Below the pieces are notes generated by a model. That model was not told where the DNA came from. It did no database searches and worked only from the letters and a program-made list of their open reading frames with translations. A DNA stretch of 64,000 bases from Ciona intestinalis (lineage: Eukaryota > Chordata > Ascidiacea > Phlebobranchia > Cionidae). Below are positions 59,401-64,000 of the stretch, in pieces. Numbering within the stretch: the first letter of the stretch is position 1; the number at the start of each line of letters is the position of its first letter. The DNA lies in the NCBI RefSeq assembly GCF_000224145.3, contig NC_020170.2, forward strand, positions 3,922,646 through 3,986,645, read 5' to 3'. The position numbers were made by a program, and so were the translations under genes.

Positions 59401-62400
59401 TAATTTCTTTCAAAATAATGACATCTTATCCCTTTGCCACACTGCCATATTTATGTAGGTTGGTTAGTTTAGTTTTAAATAACCGACTTGTTGGGGCGCA
59501 AGATGGGGCAGGTTGGCTCCATGTACCACCAACACAGGTATTGAGAGTTGCCCCAATCAAATTGTTAGAAGGAAAACAACTATACGTGACAACTTCTCCA
59601 ACACTGTACAAAGTCTTCACTGGTAAATGGTTTCCATTTCCAGTAATAGTTGGTGGGGTTCCACAAACTAAATCTGGAATTAAAAAGAGTAAATTGTTGA
59701 GTTGAAAAGGGGAAATGTAATTTTTTTGTGGAAATAAATTATGAAACAGAGTTAGAAAGTGGGAATCTACTTTACTTTTATTTCATTAGACATACTATAT
59801 TTTTATTATTTTTTAATAACATATATTGTCTACTGAGACTTTATCAGGGTTATGGATGAAATGTTGGTTTTATTAGTAAATTTATTTTTAATAGTACTCA
59901 TAAGCAGGCACCAGGTGTATAAAACAGAACATTAGTGTTATAACTAATGTCAATGCATTGTCACACAAAGATAAAAAATGTTATATTTATTTACATGTTA
60001 GCCATACAGGATAGTAATTGCTACAAACGGTGGTCAGTAATGAGTTTAAATTGGCAGTCATATAGAAAACATTATCTGGCATGTCTTAACTTAGGGCAAG
60101 ACGTTTACATGCAACGGTTCACTAAAAATAAAAAATCTTACAGGCGCTGCATATGTCCTGGCAAAGGGGCACAAGCCGAGGGTAATGCGCCAAACCTGGC
60201 TTAATCCAAAGACCTCAGTCACATAGCATTCTACATTAAATTGATATTGATAAAAAGTGCTTGTGAAATTACCTGTACANNNNNNNNNNNNNNNNNNNNN
60301 NNNNNNNNNNNNNNNNNNNNNNNNNNNNNCAAACGAGTAAATCCTGTAATTTTTCATGGCCGCTAAACTGCCGTTAAAATCTTACTTTCCGAGCATATTT
60401 GCCATTATTAAACGAAAATCCTGTAATGAGGCCCAGGGTATTCTGGTTTGTCTAGTACTCTAGTAAAATCGCAATGCGCTCTGTGGTGAGCTGCCCATTG
60501 TTAAGAGTTAACTTTCTAAATTTCTAAACTAATGAAATTCTAAACTTCTCAGAAGGCCTCAGGTGACCCCAGGCAAATTGTCAGGCGACCCCAGTTGGGG
60601 TCGCGACCCACAGGTTGGGAACCGCTGGTATAAAGTATCAAATAAGACATCAGTACTTTAGCTATAAAATAGGACATTAGTATTTTAAGTATGATATAGG
60701 ATTATTAAAGTTGCCCTGCCACACAGGGATAAATGTTTAACATTTACCCATACCTCTGCATGTGGGTGGGTTTGTAGATCCTGCTGGGCAATCATCTCGT
60801 ATTCGGATAACTAGAAAAAGAGACATTGTTGAATGTAATTTACTTTATCTTCGCGTGGCCGGAAAACAACAGTCATTATAACACGGGTGATCATACACCT
60901 CGCGCCACCTTACGGGTTACCAAGTATGTCCTTGTGAGTGATTATTTTTTTTACACTGCACCGGCAACGTTATTTACTAAATATTGACTGTCAATGTTTG
61001 TATGAAAATATCTAGAAAAGTATTTATCGCAAAGACAGCATTGTGATTAAATAAGGTAATACTGTAAGCCATGAAACCTCGGATTTAAGCCAAGTCTTTT
61101 AACAGCCAGTCCATGTGTTATTTCATATACAGATTATGTTAGAATTTATAATCAACCACAAAGTTACATACATGGTAACTTGTGAGCAGCAGCAGATGTG
61201 TGAAACAGACCACTTATGTTATAACAACTGTCGTTGACCCGACACACGAGGATAAATAAGTTACATTTATCTATTCACCTAGGTCCAAGATGTATAATAT
61301 ATACTCTAACTGTTCTTACTTTGAAATCGAGCCCGATAACAAACTCTAAGAGAAGGCTCCCAACAGCAAGCAAGCATCTGGCAAACACCACTGCATAGAT
61401 ATATTTAAGGTTTAAAATAATTTGCTAATGAGTCGGGTTTTGTAGTTTGTTAAAACATATAATGGTACACTCTTGGAGCAAGAAAATTTTGCGGATTTTA
61501 ATAATCTTATAAAAATATTACAGGTTTTATCAATGTTTTAAAACATAGTGAGAATTTTTTTGCCAATGGGCCAGATTTTATGTAAGTTAAACCATAGTGC
61601 GCATGTATCAATATATACTCATAGAAAATCAGACAGTAAAGGTTACATTTTATTATAGGATAGACCATTAAGTTTTATTTTTTACCCATTTGTAACAATG
61701 TTCTTTGTGCATGGTAATGCAGAGAATCGTGAATCGCATATCAGATTAAAGTTTGAGCCAGGTGAGCCAGTTTCACCCCCAACATTTTGGTTTGGGCGTA
61801 CAGTGGGTTGAAAGGTGCCGTCAAATATGTTTGTTGTGGATGCTGGTTTGAAAATGGAGTTATTTCTGTTATGTTGGAAATATACTATAGTTACCCAGAG
61901 ATATTAGGCACAGAAGTTGTAAAGTACAAGTAAAAATGTAACCAAAGATATTAGATGCAGAGGTTCTAAACAATTTAGTTTTAAAGAAAGGGAAATAGGT
62001 TGTGTATGAAAGTTAAAACACATTGCAGGGCAAATATGTTCATATTTATGTTAATTGTTGTTGGTGAAAAAAAGAGTTTAGAAAAACAGTAGCACAAAGT
62101 TAAGTATTAGAAGCCTAATAGATAAATCTTTAAACCTGCTCTGTAGCATGAGTTTCTGTCAAAGCAGCAACCCCTGTAAGATTAAACAGTTAATATTGTG
62201 CAGTGTATTATTGTGGCTACAGTTGTGGGATAGTCATATCTATATTTGTATCTACCCATAGCAGTACGGCCTTATACAAATGTGATAGTGCAGTTGTATT
62301 GGAAATTAGGTTAACATTTAACTTACAAAGCAACGCATGCACTTTTTCCGATTCCAATCGCCCCACATCGTGACCGGGAGGCCGTGGATAAGCTGCAACC

Positions 62401-63150
62401 CCTGGAATTAACTATTTGTTACATATGCGTCACCAATAAAGGTAGATGCGTGGAAACTCATAAACAGGTACGAGGTGTAAAACAGAAAAGTCGTGTTATA
62501 ACAACTGTGGTTGCCCCGCCTCGAGAGAATAAATAAGTTACATTCATTCGCACAACTCACGGGCATGGCTTAGTGTTACAATTTCGTGTTTCTTCGCTTA
62601 TACAGTCTGTTACAGTACTCGGGCATTCCCGACTCCTTGTGCTTGTACCACCGCCGCAGGTCACGCCGCAATCTGTCCACGAAGTCCATGCCGCTAAATA
62701 AAGTAAGTTCGGTTAAACGCTGAAGCTGTATGTAGCGAAAATTCATAATATAAGCACTTTCTCCGGCCTAAATCACACGACCATGACGTAGAATAGAACA
62801 GAACATAGCGCAAGTTTCAGCTACATTACCGAGTACAAAAGGGCATTTAACGGAAATCAACATTCACTTAAGAACTAAAGACAAGCTCTAATCGTTACTG
62901 GCGACGGTGTAGGTTCCTTGTAAAGCAGTCGCGAATAGGTTCTGTAGCAGACCAAAAACTACGACAGAATTCCGTCTTACCCGCTGTGTCTGCTAAAGGA
63001 AAAACTATTTGGTTGCAAGAAACAACTGAGTCTAGCGTGGAAGTATCTGGTTTTAGTAAAGCTTCCATTCTATATGGCCACCTTGATACTGTAGGATCGC
63101 CCAATGATAAAGTTTCTGTCTGTTGATTGCTGCAGTGAACGAATTCGACC
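56415..63150 (-). CDS. Secreted mosaic: TSP1, two trefoils, CCP array (partial)
   Basis: Phase-compatible exons: 63150-62981, 62693-62561, 62401-62327, 62173-62136, 61842-61686, 61390-61320, 60810-60754, then (after a gap) CCP exons at 60279-60273 (cut), 59673-59488, 59312-59136, 58131-57946, 57765-57589 and 56603-56415. The second exon is a thrombospondin type 1 repeat (AWTSWTDCGVTCGGGTSTRS, six Cys). The next two encode a six-Cys trefoil (RCGAIGIGKSACVAL, GCCFDRNSCY). The next two encode another (ICDSRFSALPC, VCQMLACCWEPSLRVCYR). CCP exons have four Cys and Trp (VTYSCFPSN, GGTWSQPAPSC; TYSCSNASP, WVNQSPTC). The CCP at 56603 lacks its first Cys if the visible acceptor is used. The N-terminus lies to the right and the C-terminus is not found. 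An extracellular or surface protein is expected. The weak donors after 57946 and 59488 are uncertain. Confidence 0.75.
56638..57214. other. 577-N assembly gap
   Basis: A sized gap inside the CCP region; it may hide one or more CCP exons between 57589 and 56603. Confidence 0.9.
57327..60279. repeat. Tandem duplication of a two-CCP-exon unit, about 1.14 kb
   Basis: The word GATAGT(G/A)ATTGCTACAAACG recurs at 57327, 58473, 58873 and 60010, and TGTTGAGTTGAAAAGGGGAA at 58153, 58558 and 59695. The full spacing is 1137 bp (58558 to 59695, 58873 to 60010). The intronic sequence is nearly identical, including poly-T and SINE-tail stretches. The 400-bp spacing across the 50-N gap at 58508 shows that part of a unit is missing there, or that contigs overlap. 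Confidence 0.85.
58508..58557. other. 50-N gap inside the CCP tandem array
   Basis: It joins the start of one repeat unit to the end part of another, omitting about 0.74 kb of the expected unit. Confidence 0.9.
60280..60329. other. 50-N gap cutting a CCP exon
   Basis: It interrupts the third copy of the WVNQSPTC-type CCP exon, seven bases in from its donor side. The sequence beyond is unrelated (hAT remnant). Confidence 0.9.
60540..60627. mobile_element. hAT terminus fragment
   Basis: Ends ACAGGTTGGGAACCGCTG at 60627, the mirror of a CAGCGGTTCCCAACC hAT terminus, preceded by a palindrome GACCCCAGTTGGGGTC and followed by GTATAAAG as a candidate 8-bp duplication. The other end is probably lost in the gap at 60280. 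Confidence 0.5.
60835..60950 (-). repeat. SINE tail fragment
   Basis: GTAATTTACTTTATCTTCGC to TTGTGAGTGATTATTTTTTT, inverted tail, in the mosaic-gene intron. Another tail in plus orientation lies at 61150-61275 and a third at 62440-62545. Confidence 0.6.
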
Positions 63151-64000
63151 CTGGGAATTAAGACAAGTTATGTCAGTGCAATACTAAGTCATAGGAATTC
63201 AATTTGTGAAGATTTGCAGGAATTAATTACTCGACAAGGAGCATAAGGTGTATGAATACACCGTGTGAGTCTATAGTGTATAATATGTCGCGCGTATAAT
63301 AACTCGACAATGAGCATGTTTTTTTATTAATACACCATGTGTGTGTGTGGTGTATAAAAATTCACAAATATTATAACTTGACAGTAAGCTTTTCATACGA
63401 ACCCGCAAGTTGTGTGTGCTTCAAAGAATTGAAACACCGAAGGATAATGCAGGGGGATGCGACCCCGGGGTGTTGTGGTTCTTTGAGTGTTGCATGATGT
63501 GTATTGTCTTATGGTGGCCGAGTTGGGGAAATATTGAGCTTGGCTTGGATTTACATTTGAGCAAATTCCTGAAGCGGAAACACTGTTTATTTAAATACTT
63601 GTTGCGTGAGAGAGCTTGTATGGCAGGTCTACCAAAATAATAATAATCAGCCACAACATCAGCCAGTTTTTATACGCAATGCGGTGCCGTGCCACAGCAG
63701 CTAGACCGCCCACCTTATTGTAAGCGTCGTTTTTCTTGAAATGAAATATAATCATCCTATATTTAAAACAACAACAACATATTCACCCACAAGTTACGTA
63801 TATAGTGGCTGGCATTGTCCCGCTACGCGAGGTTAAACTCGCAAGAGAAAGGAGCCGTATATCTTATCATTAAATCTTACCGTTTTCAGCAATGCTGTTG
63901 GAGCTTGTAGCAGGAAATAAATAAAATCCTGAAAAAATATTTAAATAAACTTTAGTTTAAAGATTATTTTAACAATGTAAAACTGTGATAACAGATTATA
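63151..64000. other. Upstream part of the mosaic gene, exons unresolved
   Basis: The first exon found (63150) starts in phase and needs an upstream partner. A possible 48-bp minus-strand exon at 63928-63881 (acceptor TTTTTTCAG, donor GTAAGA) does not match its phase directly. Repeated words CACCGTGTGAGT and CACCATGTGTGT near 63260-63360 are local repeats. No signal peptide was identified, so the gene probably begins beyond the window. Confidence 0.35.

Noticed and set aside
63410-63654. Paired frames on both strands near the right edge
   Set aside because: No domain, no phase match to the mosaic gene, and local short repeats nearby.

Overview
The window is nuclear DNA of a tunicate, most probably the Ciona intestinalis species complex. 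The evidence is AT-rich sequence, compact genes of many short exons with GT-AG introns, orthologues close to vertebrate ones, and hundreds of bases of tRNA-headed SINEs and short MITEs in introns. The species is inferred; no species marker was read directly. Five N runs lie at 1551-2050, 54864-55363, 56638-57214, 58508-58557 and 60280-60329.

Layout: 1-6.9 kb is intergenic, with a CpG-rich CRE-bearing block and at most one doubtful exon. On the minus strand, 24196-6949 is a complete TDRD12 orthologue (piRNA pathway; Tudor, DEAD-box-like helicase, CCCH finger, Tudor) with an unusually long C-terminal extension. About 1 kb away and divergent from it is a three-exon gene for an unrecognised 91-residue secreted peptide (25190-26288, plus). 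Then, all on the plus strand, come GLDC (glycine cleavage P-protein, 27918-40158, 21 exons, 998 aa), MAN2C1 (cytosolic GH38 alpha-mannosidase, 41081-52414, 23 exons, 1041 aa) and an intronless cytosolic creatine kinase (53628-54764, 378 aa) with its own TATA box. An unidentified plus-strand terminal exon follows at 55560-55759. The right end, on the minus strand, is a secreted mosaic gene reading TSP1, trefoil, trefoil, then a sushi/CCP array that is tandemly duplicated and broken by assembly gaps (63150 down to 56415, incomplete).

The genes are not a functional cluster: they are a germline piRNA factor, mitochondrial one-carbon metabolism, cytosolic glycan turnover, muscle or sperm energy buffering, and an extracellular recognition-type protein. 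Exon phases were checked by hand. GLDC and MAN2C1 close exactly as multiples of three, and TDRD12 is in phase through 33 exons. The likeliest new biology is the 91-aa secreted peptide, the TSP1-trefoil-CCP mosaic, the retained Walker A lysine and C-terminal extension in TDRD12, and several foldback or MITE structures.
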